In this document: positions 43,263 through 54,597 of the stretch, one piece after another | How positions within the stretch are numbered: the first letter of the stretch is position 1 | How the letters are laid out: each line of letters opens with the position of its first letter | NCBI GenBank assembly: GCA_035772405.1 | Contig: JAYKKM010000450.1 | Coordinates: forward strand, 3,694,501 to 3,758,500 | DNA: 64,000 nucleotides | Direction: 5' to 3' | From: Chrysogorgia sp. JL179-B06 | Lineage: Eukaryota; Cnidaria; Anthozoa; Scleralcyonacea; Chrysogorgiidae | Made by a program: the position numbers and the translations under genes | The notes under the pieces: model-generated | What the model was told of the DNA's origin: nothing | Database searches by the model: none | What the model saw: only the letters and a program-made list of their open reading frames with translations

Positions 43263-43568
43263 GTTGTATGATTCGACACTTGTAATTTGCGTATAGTTTT
43301 CGTATACATTACAATATACGAATCATAAACTCGAGATGGTTGTAATACAACCGTTGTATGGTGTACTGTAGCCTGCGAAAACAGCCGCGCCCCTCATCGC
43401 CTTAGTTACGCGTTCATCTCATCGGGCGTAAGGCGATGAGGGCTGCCGAAACAGAGAATTGATGAGATCTAACGTCTCGAATGAAGGTCCTTCTTCAGCT
43501 AGATATTGAAACGTAGAGTGTTTCATAAAACTCTTGTATGGTTAGTGAAAGGAAGAAGACCTTTTAAC

Positions 43569-43836
43569 CAGCTGTTGTGGCCTATAGTGGTTACCATACA
43601 TGTCTATGAGCTGGGAGACACAGGTTCATACTTGGTCGGACCACTACTCAGGGTCTTAAAAATAATTGAGGAGAAAGTGCTGCCTTTGCCATAATACCAA
43701 CAAGTGGTAAGACTTTCGGGTCTTCTCGGATAACGACCTTAAATTGTTTAAATCGTAGGCCCTCGGAACCCCTATCAATTGGGCTTCTATAGCCCGTTCA
43801 CCTAAAAGAGTAATAAATCTAATAAACTAAACTAAA
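43569..43836 (+). mobile_element. SINE family A, plus copy
   Basis: Full length: head CAGCTGTTGTGGCCTATAGT, body GGACCACTACTCAGGGTCTT and AAAGTGCTGCCTTTGCC, and a tail of AATAAATCTAATAAACTAAA. A 12-bp internal duplication (TTAAATTGTTTAAATCG) distinguishes it. A Penelope-like tail motif (minus strand, 43465-43512) lies just upstream. Confidence 0.87.
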
Positions 43837-44154
43837 GAAGACGATACAGTAACGTAACTGCGTCGTTCTGTAAATCCGAGGTTGCAGGATTGGCCTTGAC
43901 TTTTAGTTGCCAATCGTTTAATTGCATTCTTCGTCGTATTAACCTGGTCAAGTGGTGTAAATACTGATTATCCAAATTTATTTGTCATGCCGCTTGGCGA
44001 GAAACGACGATATCGATCAGAGTTCTTACCTGGTCCATTGTTCGTAACATTTATCTTTTTTATATAATGAGACGATAATCGGGGTCACGATATCTTGCTG
44101 CGTATGGGGTGGGTGCGATGGAGAGGGTGTGGACGTACATGCATTACTATAAAA
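43837..44154. other. No recognisable gene
   Basis: Unassigned. No frame or repeat was recognised. Confidence 0.4.
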
Positions 44155-44281
44155 AAGTAGAGTGCTGCGTAGACAGTGTTTTGGATATATAGCAAAGTGA
44201 AAAGGTGGTAAACATGCTCTGCTCGAAACGTCAGTATTTCGTTACTAAAATTCTTGGCAGTTTACCACCTTTTCACTTTGC
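44155..44281. mobile_element. Fold-back with Penelope-like tail motif, copy 2
   Basis: Nearly the same sequence as 40217-40370 (AAAAAAGTAGAGTGCTGCGT, GCAAAGTGAAAAGGTGGTAA, CTCGAAACGTCAGTAT). About 30 bp are missing on the left side of the hairpin. Both copies also share the poly-A-like run before the leader. Confidence 0.78.
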
Positions 44282-44719
44282 ATTATCTGCAGTAAAACGG
44301 TCGCTCAGTTGATAAGAAAAACCTTGACTTACAAGAAGCGGGTTGTAAATTTGTCGGTAAAAAGCGCCGGATGGGAACTTGTATCGGTAAATTCGGTAGC
44401 CAAAAGTCGTACTAGCAATTTTGGTTGGCAAAACTATATTAAGAAGCTATTCCTATATATGAGGTGTATATACACTACCATACGTATGCGCGCACCGTTT
44501 GCCGTATGCATGTACCAAAGGCAAAGATGTCGTACATTGTTTGTAATTAGCTTGCTATATATACAGTTCGGTTTGACGTAGAAAGAGGCTTACGGATTTT
44601 GTTCTCACAAATGTATAATGGAAGATTTACAGTAGATTTATCCCAAATATGGTCATTTTCGACGTCAAACTGCTCCGTTTCGTTATTCAAACCGAAGAAC
44701 CAAAAACGTTGATGCTCCC

Positions 44720-44785
44720 AATCGCATTATTCCGCATTATTCCGCATTATGTCGCATTATGTCGCATTATGTCGCATTATATTGC
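44720..44785. repeat. 11-bp tandem repeat GCATTATTCC/GCATTATGTC
   Basis: About six units of CGCATTATTC or CGCATTATGT run head to tail and end in ATTGCACCAGC. Confidence 0.8.
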
Positions 44786-44809
44786 ACCAGCTGTTAGCCA
44801 CATGGGGGA

Positions 44810-44950
44810 TTTAACCCTTTTAAATCAATCCAGCCACGAGTTCTGTATATATATATAGTGGTGGTAATGCCCGGATAAGATTCAGGGTATATTACAAGTA
44901 ATATTTGGCATTTCACTCGATTATCAGAACTAGAGGTTTCGGTGACTTGA
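44810..44950 (-). mobile_element. SINE family B fragment spanning the presumed junction
   Basis: In plus orientation the order is AGTTCTGTATATATATATAG, TGGTGGTAATGCCCGGATAA, GATTCAGGGTATATTACAAG and TAATATTTGGCATTTCACTC. In other copies this region joins body end to head start, so this fragment represents the linker. Confidence 0.7.
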
Positions 44951-45139
44951 ATCGCGCGGGACAGTATAGGACCCAAGCTAGGCACTCCCGTGGTGATTAA
45001 AATGTAATTACATGGCAGATAAACTATCTCATATATATAGTAATAATTTTTATATGATGATTATAATTAGTTTGATAATGACTTCGAAATAAAGTCGCCC
45101 AAATACTCTTACTCCAACTTGAGAAAGTTAGATAGTTAT

Positions 45140-45324
45140 AATAATAAAGACGTTTCAGGAGCATTATACAATAGTCTCAATGCTCTTACAATAATATATT
45201 CTTAAAGTTACTTAAGTTACTTATAAAACTAATTATATTTCATTATAAAATCAAAACTACTATTGTATACCAAATAAAACTTTGAGAACTACAAAAACTA
45301 TTAATTCGAGAAAAGAAAAGTCTT
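45140..45324 (-). mobile_element. LINE 3' end fragment (family of 18800-19275)
   Basis: ATTATACAATAGTCTCAATG, CTCTTACAATAATATATTC and AAAACTAATTATATTTCATT keep the order seen in the Hakai intron copy. It ends where the palindromic MITE copy 3 begins. Confidence 0.65.
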
Positions 45325-45802
45325 AAAGTGCCCCTAACCTCAAAATTTTGTATTGTCTTATTTGGAAGAACTTTTAAAATGATAAAGTAACTTCTTTTGA
45401 AGATTTTCACTTCTTCGCTTTCTTTGTGAGATATATCAGTTTGTTTGATATGCAAATGTCTGGAATTTCGTCACACATGCATAATGAGTTATCAGAGAAT
45501 GTTATATATCTTTGCGTTCATGAAATAAAAGCACTAAAGTGTGAATAACACGTGTGTGCGTTTCTCCCACAACACCAAACCTCTTGATTTTAAAGGATTT
45601 CGTTCGAGAATGAAGAAGAAAAAAGAGATATACACATTTCTCCAATAAGTCATTATGTATACGAAATTCCAGACATTTGCATATCAAACAAACTGATATA
45701 TCTCAAAAAGAAAGCAAAGAAACGAAAATCTTCAAAAGAAGTTACTTTATCATTTTAAAAGTTCTTCCAAACAATAAAACATTTTGAGGTTATGGGCACT
45801 TT
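45325..45802. mobile_element. Palindromic 480-bp MITE, copy 3
   Basis: Ends AAAGTGCCCCTAACCTCAAA and GAGGTTATGGGCACTTT; interior matches copy 2 in the same orientation. A small AAGAAGAAAAA insertion near 45613 and a few deletions (for example at 45658 and 45770) distinguish it. It is inserted next to a LINE 3' fragment. Confidence 0.87.
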
Positions 45803-46089
45803 AAGTTATTTCTACATTCTTCCATTTTCTGATATTTCTTCTTTTGAATTTGAATCTATATCTTCCCTTGGGCCTTGTTAAATAATATTTCACGCAAACA
45901 TCGCTGAAAATGTGATTCTAGATTTTGAAAATATCAAACTTTTCTGGATCTAGATCGTCGCGGTTTGCCCCACGAACGTACACGAGAAGTGACAAGTGTT
46001 CCTTGCCTTATAATTATAGTTAAACTTACCGTATGCCACTATAAGTATTATAGAAGGCTTGTAGTATATTTGGTTTATGGTAATGCCGG

Positions 46090-46500
46090 TGAACATTACG
46101 AACTTTTAGAAAAGTTAAAATAAATTTTGAGTTTGAAAAATATCTTTCTGAAATTCATAATATTAAACATCGTCAAGCTGTTACAAAACTAAGAATTTCA
46201 GCTCACAGATTACCTGTTGAAACTGGTCGCTATAATAATGTTCAATATACAATGACAGAATATGTAAACATTGTAATCTGAATGAAATCGGAAATGAACA
46301 ACCTTACTTTATGTATTGCAGTAATGCAAAGTTCTCCGATCGTAGATCCAAATTGATAACTTATATACTATGGTTCATTTTCCTTATTCAGTTTGCAAGA
46401 TCTCTTTCAATATGTTCTTGCTATGCATGACATGAATACTATGAAATTAGTGTTAAAATATTGTTACGATATACTAGAAGTCTTTGATAACTTATAAGCA
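46090..46500 (+). pseudogene. LINE C-terminal fragment with zinc-knuckle-like end
   Basis: Frames give FEFEKYLSEIHNIKHRQAVT, KLRISAHRLPVETGRYNN, CKHCNLNEIGNEQPYFMYC and SNAKFSDRRSKL. The LR.S.H.L..E.GR.......C..C......E.H....C pattern is the C-terminal zinc-binding end of several LINE clades. A frameshift separates the two halves, so it is decayed. Confidence 0.75.
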
Positions 46501-47236
46501 TTTTAGTTACGTTAATATTTTTGTCTTTGTAAACTTATGTATGTACGTATCCAATATACCAATATTGGTGTTTGTTATGGATTAAAGATTATTATATTTA
46601 TAGGGTATATTATGAGAAATATTGGCATTTACACTCGACACTGTTTACTATTGTCTCGCAACTTACTATGGAATGATCATTTTGGCTTGTGGAAATACGT
46701 CATTCTACTCAGGATGTACCAACTTAGCACATTTTTCATATGTAACTTGGAGAGAGTGTGAACAGATGTTTATTACATATGGGAAATATTTGAAACATGC
46801 GCATACTTCGCTGAGTGTCGTATTTTTGTCCTAAATTAACGTAAACATGCCAACAACATGCGCGCTGTTTAGGGAAGAGTGGGGACTAGGGGGCGGGGCT
46901 TTGAGAGAGCCGTGACGTGAACAGCCAGTGGCATAGCCAATGGTCCCCAAAACCGTTCTCGTGAAAAGTCTAAATCCAGGGAGAAATTTGAGGGGGTAGA
47001 TGTTCTGAGCAACAAGTCAAATCCAATTATCAAATTGCAAAAGCATATCTCCCCCCAAGAATACTCGCGCTTAGACAAGACCACGTGGACATTTGCCCCC
47101 AAGCCAAGACTCTGGCTACGTCATTTGATCTCCAGTCATGTCATTGGATACTCTAACTATGCTCTATCCATTCTCATAGTTTTCTACATCAAAACGTACC
47201 ACACCGCCATACCAGCTGCCATACCAGCTGTTTACC
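46501..47236. other. No recognisable gene
   Basis: Possibly the remaining 3' end of the LINE fragment up to about 46620. The rest is unassigned. Confidence 0.35.
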
Positions 47237-47478
47237 GGCGGTTGTGGTCTAGACCACATATGTATCTATGAGCTGGGAGATGCAGGTTCAAATCCTGGAT
47301 CAGACCACCACTCAGGGTCTTAAAAATAATTGAGGAAGAAAGTACAGCTGCCTTTGCAATAATACTAGCTGAAATGGTTTTCAGGTCTTCTCGGATAACG
47401 ACCTTATCAATTGGGCTTCTAGCCTGTTGGGGTATTCCGTTCCCCTATAAAAGAGTGATAAATCTAATAAAACTAAAA
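47237..47478 (+). mobile_element. SINE family A, plus copy
   Basis: Head GGCGGTTGTGGTCTAGACCA has lost about ten bases of box A. Box B (GGTTCAAATCCTGGATCAGA), body and an AATAAATCTAATAAAACTAA-like tail are present. A further deletion removes the CGTAGGCCCTCGG part. Confidence 0.8.
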
Positions 47479-48116
47479 CGAAACGTTTCTAAAATATATA
47501 ATTTTTATAAAAACATACACAAAACTCGAAAGAAACAATACACGAGCGAACGTGTGTTTCAGAATCCGATCACTTTTGAATATTGAAAAGTACATCCTGG
47601 CTATACATATACTAATGGCATTACTGCGAGATTATTTCTCCAGGTGGGACGCCGTAAATATTCGTGAGAAATATCAACCAGTATACGTATGTCAAGGTGA
47701 TGGATATAAATTATGTTCATTTCCAAAAACAAACGTCGAGGTGGGAGGAGATTAATTTGAGGTAATGAGCTGTGTATGACGAACCTTGAACACCACGACG
47801 AAAAGTCTACGAAGCCTGATATCATATGACTTGTAAAGACGTTTGTCGCTAGAACTTCAGTCCATGAAAGTGAGATGGACAAAATACAATTTATGTTTTA
47901 CGACGTCTACTCCAATCTTCAGCTGTTTCTTTGTTTGTAAAATAGTTGTCGAAGGTTTCTCGGAAATTTGGATCAGAACGCACGAGTCTTTCCAAGATGA
48001 TCGTTGCGAAATATTTTGGCTTTATTTTTCGCAGCGTTGAACAATGGGCTGCTCGATTCAGTCTTTTAAGCAGATCAGCCCTCTTCATATATCTAAAAGA
48101 CTGGTGTTATACTGTC
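47479..48116. other. No confident gene; short frame at 47891-48088
   Basis: The minus frame 48088-47891 (65 codons) reads as mixed-composition protein, with RAAHCSTLRKIKPKYFATII and a basic end. No family was recognised and there is no splice context. It may be part of an element or a lost exon. Confidence 0.3.
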
Positions 48117-48250
48117 TAAATAGCGTGTAAGTTGTCTAACGTTAAGAACCTTCGCTCGAAACGTTAGACTACTTACATGCTATTTCGGCAGTACACCAAC
48201 CTTTTTAGATATTTGATTTGTATTATTTCTACACTGCCTACGCAGCACAA
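48117..48250. mobile_element. Penelope-like terminal sequence, second copy
   Basis: AATAGCGTGTAAGTTGTCTA, ACCTTCGCTCGAAACGTTAG, CAGTACACCAACCTTTTTAG and ACACTGCCTACGCAGCAC match the locus at 8246-8402. It appears as the partly deleted hairpin with the outer arm retained on the right only. Confidence 0.6.
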
Positions 48251-49566
48251 TATAGTTTTATTGACTCATTCAGTGCTCTCCGTAGGCTTCTCAAAGTCCA
48301 AATCTTGAGTGCCATTAGCGGCTATCGAGAAAAGAGGGTTTTCTTTTAAATCCTTAATACTCATGATGTTCCTACTTATTCCTTAAACATAAGTTTTAAT
48401 CTTGTTCCCACGATGCTCCCAATAGGGACTTTAAGGATTCAGACAACGGACTACGCCTACGGTAGAAAGTCTAACAGTGGTATTAAATGGTGTTGTATTT
48501 ATACATTGACATTTCAAGATCAACACAATCGCACGGACTCGTTTTGTTCTTAAATTCTTGAAGAAAAACACTTGTTCAATTTATGTTAGTCGAGAGAATA
48601 AGGTTAAGCTTTTCCAAGGCTTCTGTAGTGACTCAGGTTCTGCGTTGTCTTTACAACGTAAAAACGTCTTTTTCTACGTTGTCAACAGAGTCGACACGAC
48701 GGCATGATAATTACTCTTGGGACAGTTATTTGCAAAAGCTCTTTGTATATGACATAACATTATATTGTTCAAACACGTTGCCGTACAGTCGTTGTGTTTT
48801 CTTACGTCGAACTTCACATGTGCCGAACTCAATACAAATAAGCATAATCTATTGTTTAAGCTAATTTGCACTGAGTTCGGCACATGTGAAGTTCGACGTC
48901 TAAACCAGGCCTAAAAGTCCCTATTATCAACGCGATCGGATCCACCTTGTCTCGCAAAGCAACGCAACAAAAACATTGCACATGATTAGAGCCAAAAATA
49001 TTGGTGATTTAAGTCTTGTGTTTACATGAAAGGGATTGAGGTCTCAAGTCGAATCTCCCCTGCTGCTGTTGTCGTTTTGTCTTGTCTTGTTGACACATGG
49101 AAAAGATTGAAAATTTTCAACCTGATCGATAACGGCACGGTTGAAGCCAATGCTCGGGGATAAGTGGATTGACTCGAGATTTATGCAAGAATACGCTCGA
49201 AAGTTTCCGTTCCGTTTCATGTAGACACAGTTTGACTCGAAAAAGACGCATGCGCAAATGAAAAAGACAAACCTTGGAGGCTCGGGGATAGGATCATCTA
49301 TGTAAACACCTTACCTGGATTGACTTTGGCTGGCGCGTTTCCTCCATCCGATCCCACTGTCAATCTTCAAGTTCATATGTTGAAGAATTGTCAGTGTTAT
49401 TTTTATTTTGCTACTAGCTTTTCGAAAAATCGAGACGCACCAAACACCACATGATCTAGTATACTCCATTGGCATCATCTGGCTTGAGGTCAAGATTAAA
49501 TTGACTATTTTCAAATAATTTCCATGAGCGTCAACTCCTTTGCATACATCTATTCAGGTGCTCCCG
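48251..49566. other. No recognisable gene; hairpin at 48804-48900
   Basis: ACGTCGAACTTCACATGTGC plus CGAACTCA (48804-48831) returns inverted at 48872-48899 with a 40-bp loop, giving a near-perfect 27-bp stem. The remainder is unassigned; no frame has a recognisable domain. Confidence 0.5.
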
Positions 49567-49735
49567 AACACGTATTTCCGAAAGTAACGACTCCCCGAAA
49601 GTAACGACTCCCCCAAAGTAACGACCCCCGGATAGTAACAACCCTCCGAAAGTAAGACCAACGGAAGTAACGATCCCCGGAGTTAACGACCCCTGGAAGT
49701 AACGATCCCCACCGAAAGTAACCACCTCCGAATCG
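49567..49735. repeat. GAAAGTAACGACTCCCC minisatellite
   Basis: About nine decayed units of an 18-bp repeat CCGAAAGTAACGACTCCC or CCGGAAGTAACGATCCCC. The Gly-rich minus frame over it is an artefact. Confidence 0.85.
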
Positions 49736-49808
49736 AAGGTCGACTTTTTATTTTTTCAACAAGAAGCAAAATAAATGTATTGTTTCTTCAAATTCTCTTC
49801 CTATTAAT

Positions 49809-50165
49809 ATGATGTATATCAAAGAATCTGTTAACGTGTTATACGATATATCAACCGGAGACTCACCAGTAGCTCTACAAGAACTTTTCAAAAAAACATC
49901 TACGGTTCATAATTATAATACAAGAGCGGCGAAGAAAGATCATTTTTATATCAAATATTCTCGCCTAGAGCTTCAGAAACGTTCGTTTTCTCGATTTGGT
50001 GCGGAAATTTGGAATAGCATTGATCAGAGCCTTCGCTCAAAAAGTAAAAAGATATTTAAATATAAAATGCGCCAGGCCCTCTTTACAATTCTTATAACTG
50101 AGAATGACTATGTTGATGTACCCATGATAATAGCAAGATTGCCAATTGTAACTATGTTGGTTTAA
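49809..50165 (+). pseudogene. LINE C-terminal fragment
   Basis: The frame reads NYNTRAAKKDHFYIKYSRLE, KRSFSRFGAEIWNSIDQSLR and SKKIFKYKMRQAL. The ...Y.TR......F........SF...G...WN.....R..SK..FK..... series is a LINE C-terminus. The RT domain is absent. Confidence 0.75.
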
Positions 50166-50377
50166 ATTACCTTAGATCCTTTAGAGTCGATATGAACATC
50201 TCTATTGAGATAGTATACTAGATTGTGTATTGTCTCAATGGGGATGTTTCAGTCGCTTAGTCTTTTCTCTGTAATGCTACATCTGTAATACTGTATTTAA
50301 TTTACAATATATTTCATAATCAATTAACTTTATATACTTTCCTCCTTTGGTTTGTAAAAATATTTTCGAAACTTACA

Positions 50378-50831
50378 TTAACTCTTTCCCTACGGGCGCA
50401 GTTAAAATGGGTCATTGAAGACCCGCAAAGTCGTCAATCGAAAAACACGGCACACGGTAACGCAAGACTAAAAATTGAAATTCGACAAGCGCCAGGAACA
50501 TGAAATCCACGCACACGCCAAGTTTGATTTGATTTCATAAACAACTCTGCGATTGGTGGCATTTTGAGTTTTCAAGATGCTACGCGGGCGTGCAAGATGG
50601 CCTTTTCTGGAAAAATGTTAATTTTTCAACCTGATTTATGATAATTAATGCTAATTTATATTAACATAATGTGTTTTGTTCGGGAAATTTAAAAGAACAA
50701 GTAAAAGCCGGTTTATTGGGCTTCCAGAAAATGTATAGCTTTCGCAACAGTTATGGTTATTTCAAGAGATATCAATAGAACAACGTGGTCGTTCAATTTT
50801 TGATGTTTTTCAGCCGTAAGGAAAGAGTTAA
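50378..50831. mobile_element. TTAA-flanked MITE, twin copy 1
   Basis: TTAA at both ends, terminal inverted repeats CTCTTTCCCTACGG and CCGTAAGGAAAGAG, 454 bp including the flanks. TTAA duplications are the mark of piggyBac-type transposases. No coding capacity. Read side by side with 51297-51750, the two are the same length and no difference was found, so at least one insertion or a duplication is very recent. Confidence 0.9.
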
Positions 50832-51296
50832 TAAGCAATAATTGGTAAATTGAAAATAATCGAAGAAAAAGCGTGAAAGGAAAAGCAGTTTATTATGAAA
50901 ATAATCAAAGTAAATACAGTTTAACAAAGCTAAAAAATGGTCAGTGACAAAAAATGAACCCCCTTCTCTGCTCCCCCCTACCCCCCTCAATGAGAGGAAT
51001 TATGTAAAGGTTACCCGAAGCAGAGTCTCTGCAGAGATCCCACCCGCACCGGTCCACCCGCACGGGAGCTCATACTTTTAAATATATACGCAAGCTATCT
51101 ATACACTACAAAGACAATACGTTCTATGCATGTGGGTCAAAAAGGTCAAAATTCACCGTGTTTAGAAATGTAGGAAATAATTCACCAAATTTGTTAAAAA
51201 TTTGATGTGTGTTGTTTAGCCGACTTATAACGATGATGAAAAATTCAGGCGAAAATATAAAATTGATCGATGCGAAAAAATATCGACCATTGTATA
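50832..51296. other. No recognisable gene between the twin MITEs
   Basis: Unique-looking sequence of about 465 bp. The short minus frame 50990-50793 has no recognisable domain. Confidence 0.4.
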
Positions 51297-51750
51297 TTAA
51301 CTCTTTCCCTACGGGCGCAGTTAAAATGGGTCATTGAAGACCCGCAAAGTCGTCAATCGAAAAACACGGCACACGGTAACGCAAGACTAAAAATTGAAAT
51401 TCGACAAGCGCCAGGAACATGAAATCCACGCACACGCCAAGTTTGATTTGATTTCATAAACAACTCTGCGATTGGTGGCATTTTGAGTTTTCAAGATGCT
51501 ACGCGGGCGTGCAAGATGGCCTTTTCTGGAAAAATGTTAATTTTTCAACCTGATTTATGATAATTAATGCTAATTTATATTAACATAATGTGTTTTGTTC
51601 GGGAAATTTAAAAGAACAAGTAAAAGCCGGTTTATTGGGCTTCCAGAAAATGTATAGCTTTCGCAACAGTTATGGTTATTTCAAGAGATATCAATAGAAC
51701 AACGTGGTCGTTCAATTTTTGATGTTTTTCAGCCGTAAGGAAAGAGTTAA
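51297..51750. mobile_element. TTAA-flanked MITE, twin copy 2
   Basis: Same orientation, same 454-bp length and same sequence as 50378-50831. The flanks outside TTAA differ (TGTA here, ACA there; ATAC here, TAAG there), so this looks like two insertions rather than a block duplication. Confidence 0.9.
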
Positions 51751-52254
51751 TATACATTTAAATTCATTGCCTGCCACGATTAGCTTGACTACTAGCAGGT
51801 AATGCAATGTTTAATTTTTCTTTGTAAATTTTGTAATCATTAAATCATTCATCATTCATCATTAATTTTCCATGTTATAAAATAGAGTTGCAAAAAGAAC
51901 TAAAAGAATCACGCAGAGTACTTAAGAGGAATCTGCAATCAGGCTTACTATTAACACTCACGACACAATTTAATATCGATATAATAATATAATAATGATA
52001 ATATATAGCATTTACTTTAGATACACATTTTTACCAACCGCAAGTAGCGACCATCGAAAGTAGAGATAGAACATTATGGTAGCATGATTGATTGTATTGC
52101 GGCATAAGAAATTAATTCAGCGTGTCTCTCAAACGAATATTTATTTATTTTTCCAGATTAATCCTAAACGACGATTGCACCTCGAGCAAGCTTCGACGAC
52201 AACGCCTGGAAAAAACAAAGTAAGTTATAAAAAATTGCAGAAATAATTAAAAAA

Positions 52255-52370
52255 TGTAATCAGTAATTAATTAATTAATTATTTTTAAAATAATTTTTTA
52301 ATAAATAAATAAATTAATTATTTTAATTAATTGATTTTTTAATTAATTAATTAATTAATTAAAAAATCTT
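52255..52370. repeat. (TTAA)n-rich palindromic microsatellite
   Basis: Runs of TAATTAATTAATTA are interrupted by ATTTTTAAAATAATTTTT. Strongly self-complementary. Confidence 0.9.
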
Positions 52371-52377
52371 AAGTGGA

Positions 52378-52545
52378 ACGTATTTTGACAAGCATACATG
52401 CATAGCCAAAGGACGATATTTTATTGATCATCTTATAAGTGCGTGATGCCATGATATTTCAAGTATGTTTTTTTTTATTTGTAAAAGAACACCATTTTTT
52501 TATCGGAAAAGAACACCATACCAATCCTATCTTCCCATACCAAAG
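52378..52545. repeat. Dispersed repeat, copy 2 (first at 13803-13962)
   Basis: Shares CATACATGCATAGCCAAA, CTTATAAGTGCGTGATGCCA and AAAAGAACACCATACCAATC with the first copy. The AAAAGAACACCAT phrase is duplicated here. Confidence 0.7.
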
Positions 52546-52627
52546 CAGAGGACAGGTTCTTCTAAGTAACCCCAGCAACGACTTGCCAACTTGTTGGCCT
52601 TAGCTAGAATAGAAGAGAAATGTATTT

Positions 52628-52700
52628 AACATGTTTAACATGTTCATTAACATGTCCATTAACATGTTTATTAACATTGCCATTAACATGTTCATCACCT
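52628..52700. repeat. AACATGTTCATT 12-bp tandem repeat
   Basis: About six units of AACATGTTCATT, AACATGTCCATT or AACATGTTTATT. Confidence 0.85.
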
Positions 52701-53071
52701 CTGAACAACATAGTCATCGCCTCTGGATAAGACGTTAAATGTTCATGTAATCCAAACCGTGGGTTCAAATTCCGCCGAGGTTAATTGCATTTTTTGTAAA
52801 CTAGGTTAACTGAATTCGATAGCTGTGCATCTATAGTGATGAAAAGGTTATGGGCTTGATATAATACTTTGATTGAAAGCTATACAGAATGTTTGTTTAG
52901 CACAGCATTGCTGGCAACTTACATTACCTAGTTGCAATTTCTCTCTACATATAATATAAACACATCTCTCTCTCTCTCTCTTTAAAAAAGACCGGCCGAC
53001 ACTCAGACAGAATATCAGGTTTAACCATGAGGATTTCTTTCAACAACAAGATTAAAATGATTCAGTGATAT

Positions 53072-53740
53072 GTACCCTCACCCGATAAACATTTCATCGT
53101 GTCTTTTTGCTGTCATAGCTTGTCATTATGTACTACTTAAGCCGGACGCCAGCTAACACACTTAACTCACTGTGTAACAAAATATGATGTTTGAATCTTA
53201 TGTCAGCATCAGTATCACTTATTTGAGGTTGATAACGTAGGTACTCTCACCCGATAAACATGTCATCGTATCTTTTGCTGTCATAGCTTGTCATTATGTA
53301 CTACTGCAGCCGGACGAGCTAACACACTTGATTCACTATGTAACAAAATACGATGTTTGAATCTTATATCAGTATCAGTTATTGGAGGTTGATAACTCAG
53401 GTACTCTCACCCGATAAACATTTCATCGTGTCTTTTTGCTGTCATAGCTTGTCATTACCTACTACTAAAGCCGGACGAGTTAACACACTTAATTGACTGT
53501 GTAACAAAATATGATATTTGAATCTTATTCCAGTTTGATGCTAGTATCCCTTATTTGAGGTTGATAACGCAGGTACTCTCACCAGATAAACATTTCATCG
53601 TGTCTTATTGCTGTCATAGCTTGTCATTACCTACTACTAAAGCCGGACGAGCTAACACACTTAATTGACGGCAGAATATGATGTTTGAATCTTATTTCAG
53701 TATCAGTATCACTTACAGGTATGTGAGGTTGATAACGCAG
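53072..53740. repeat. Four tandem units of about 167 bp
   Basis: Units start with GTACTCTCACCCGATAAACA at 53072, 53241, 53401 and 53573 and contain TGCTGTCATAGCTTGTCATT, AAGCCGGACGAGCTAACACA and GAGGTTGATAACGCAG. Spacing is 160-172 bp with scattered substitutions. The length is close to a nucleosome repeat and to many animal satellites, but only four units are present. Confidence 0.88.
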
Positions 53741-53829
53741 CATCCGAGCTTGAGACTCGCGTGTTTTAAAACGATCGACTATCAGTGCGGTGGACGAAGA
53801 TCCCATGAGACTGGAATATCCAATTACTG

Positions 53830-53984
53830 ACGCTCCGAGGACCTGCGATTTAAGGTCGTTATCCGAGAAGACCCGGAAGTCTTACCATAATTTACTGATG
53901 TTAATTATATTAAGACGCTGAGTTGCGGTCCGTAACAGGATTCAATCTAGATCTCCTAGCTTATAGACAAATATAGTAACTACA
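53830..53984 (-). mobile_element. SINE family A, degraded fragment
   Basis: GATTTAAGGTCGTTATCCGA, GAAGACCCGGAAGTCTTACC and CTCCTAGCTTATAGACA keep family order in minus orientation, with deletions and no recognisable tail. Confidence 0.7.
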
Positions 53985-54310
53985 CTAGCATCGCAGGGTC
54001 GAGGGTTCAATTCCAGCCGGAAGGCCTTGAAGTTGCATTTTTCGCAACTGGTCCCGGTTTGGTCTTAAAAGGTATACATTCCAACACTCGAAATTTTCCT
54101 TCACCAATCACCATAAATCCTTAGAACATGTAGTTTGATCGAGTGAAATGCCAAATATTACCTATAATATACCCAGAATCTTATCCCGGCATTACCACCA
54201 CTACATATACAGAACTCGTGACTAGGCTCTCGGCAACGGCTTCCGTAGCTCAGTGGTCAGAGCACTGCAGTAGTATCCTTAGAACATATAGTAATTACAC
54301 TATGCTGGTC
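53985..54310 (+). mobile_element. SINE family B, plus copy in permuted order
   Basis: It starts inside the tRNA-like head (CATCGCAGGGTCGAGGGTTC), runs through the body (TTTTTCGCAACTGGTCCCGG, CATAAATCCTTAGAACATGT, CGAGTGAAATGCCAAATATT) and the linker (CTTATCCCGGCATTACCACC). It then reaches the first half of the head (CGGCTTCCGTAGCTCAGTGG, CAGAGCACTGCAGTAGTATC). The head is thus split between the two ends. Confidence 0.8.
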
Positions 54311-54597
54311 TATGTAGTCCACTTGTGACTTATATGCACGCGTATAAACTCTATTCAGTTCTCGTCACATTAGTTACCACATTTTCAGACAAATTCACAA
54401 GAATTTAAGGGTATTTATTTGTTTATCCTGCGTTTCGGACGCGAATGAGGGAAACATTGTTGCTGAAGCCAACGTCGCCAATTTTGAATGCTCTGTTAAA
54501 ACAAATTTGGAGAGTGCCACACTGCTCTGTAAATGCAACAAAGTAAAAAAGAAATTGTATTGATAGCATTGTAATACGAAGAAACTGTAGAAGATTA

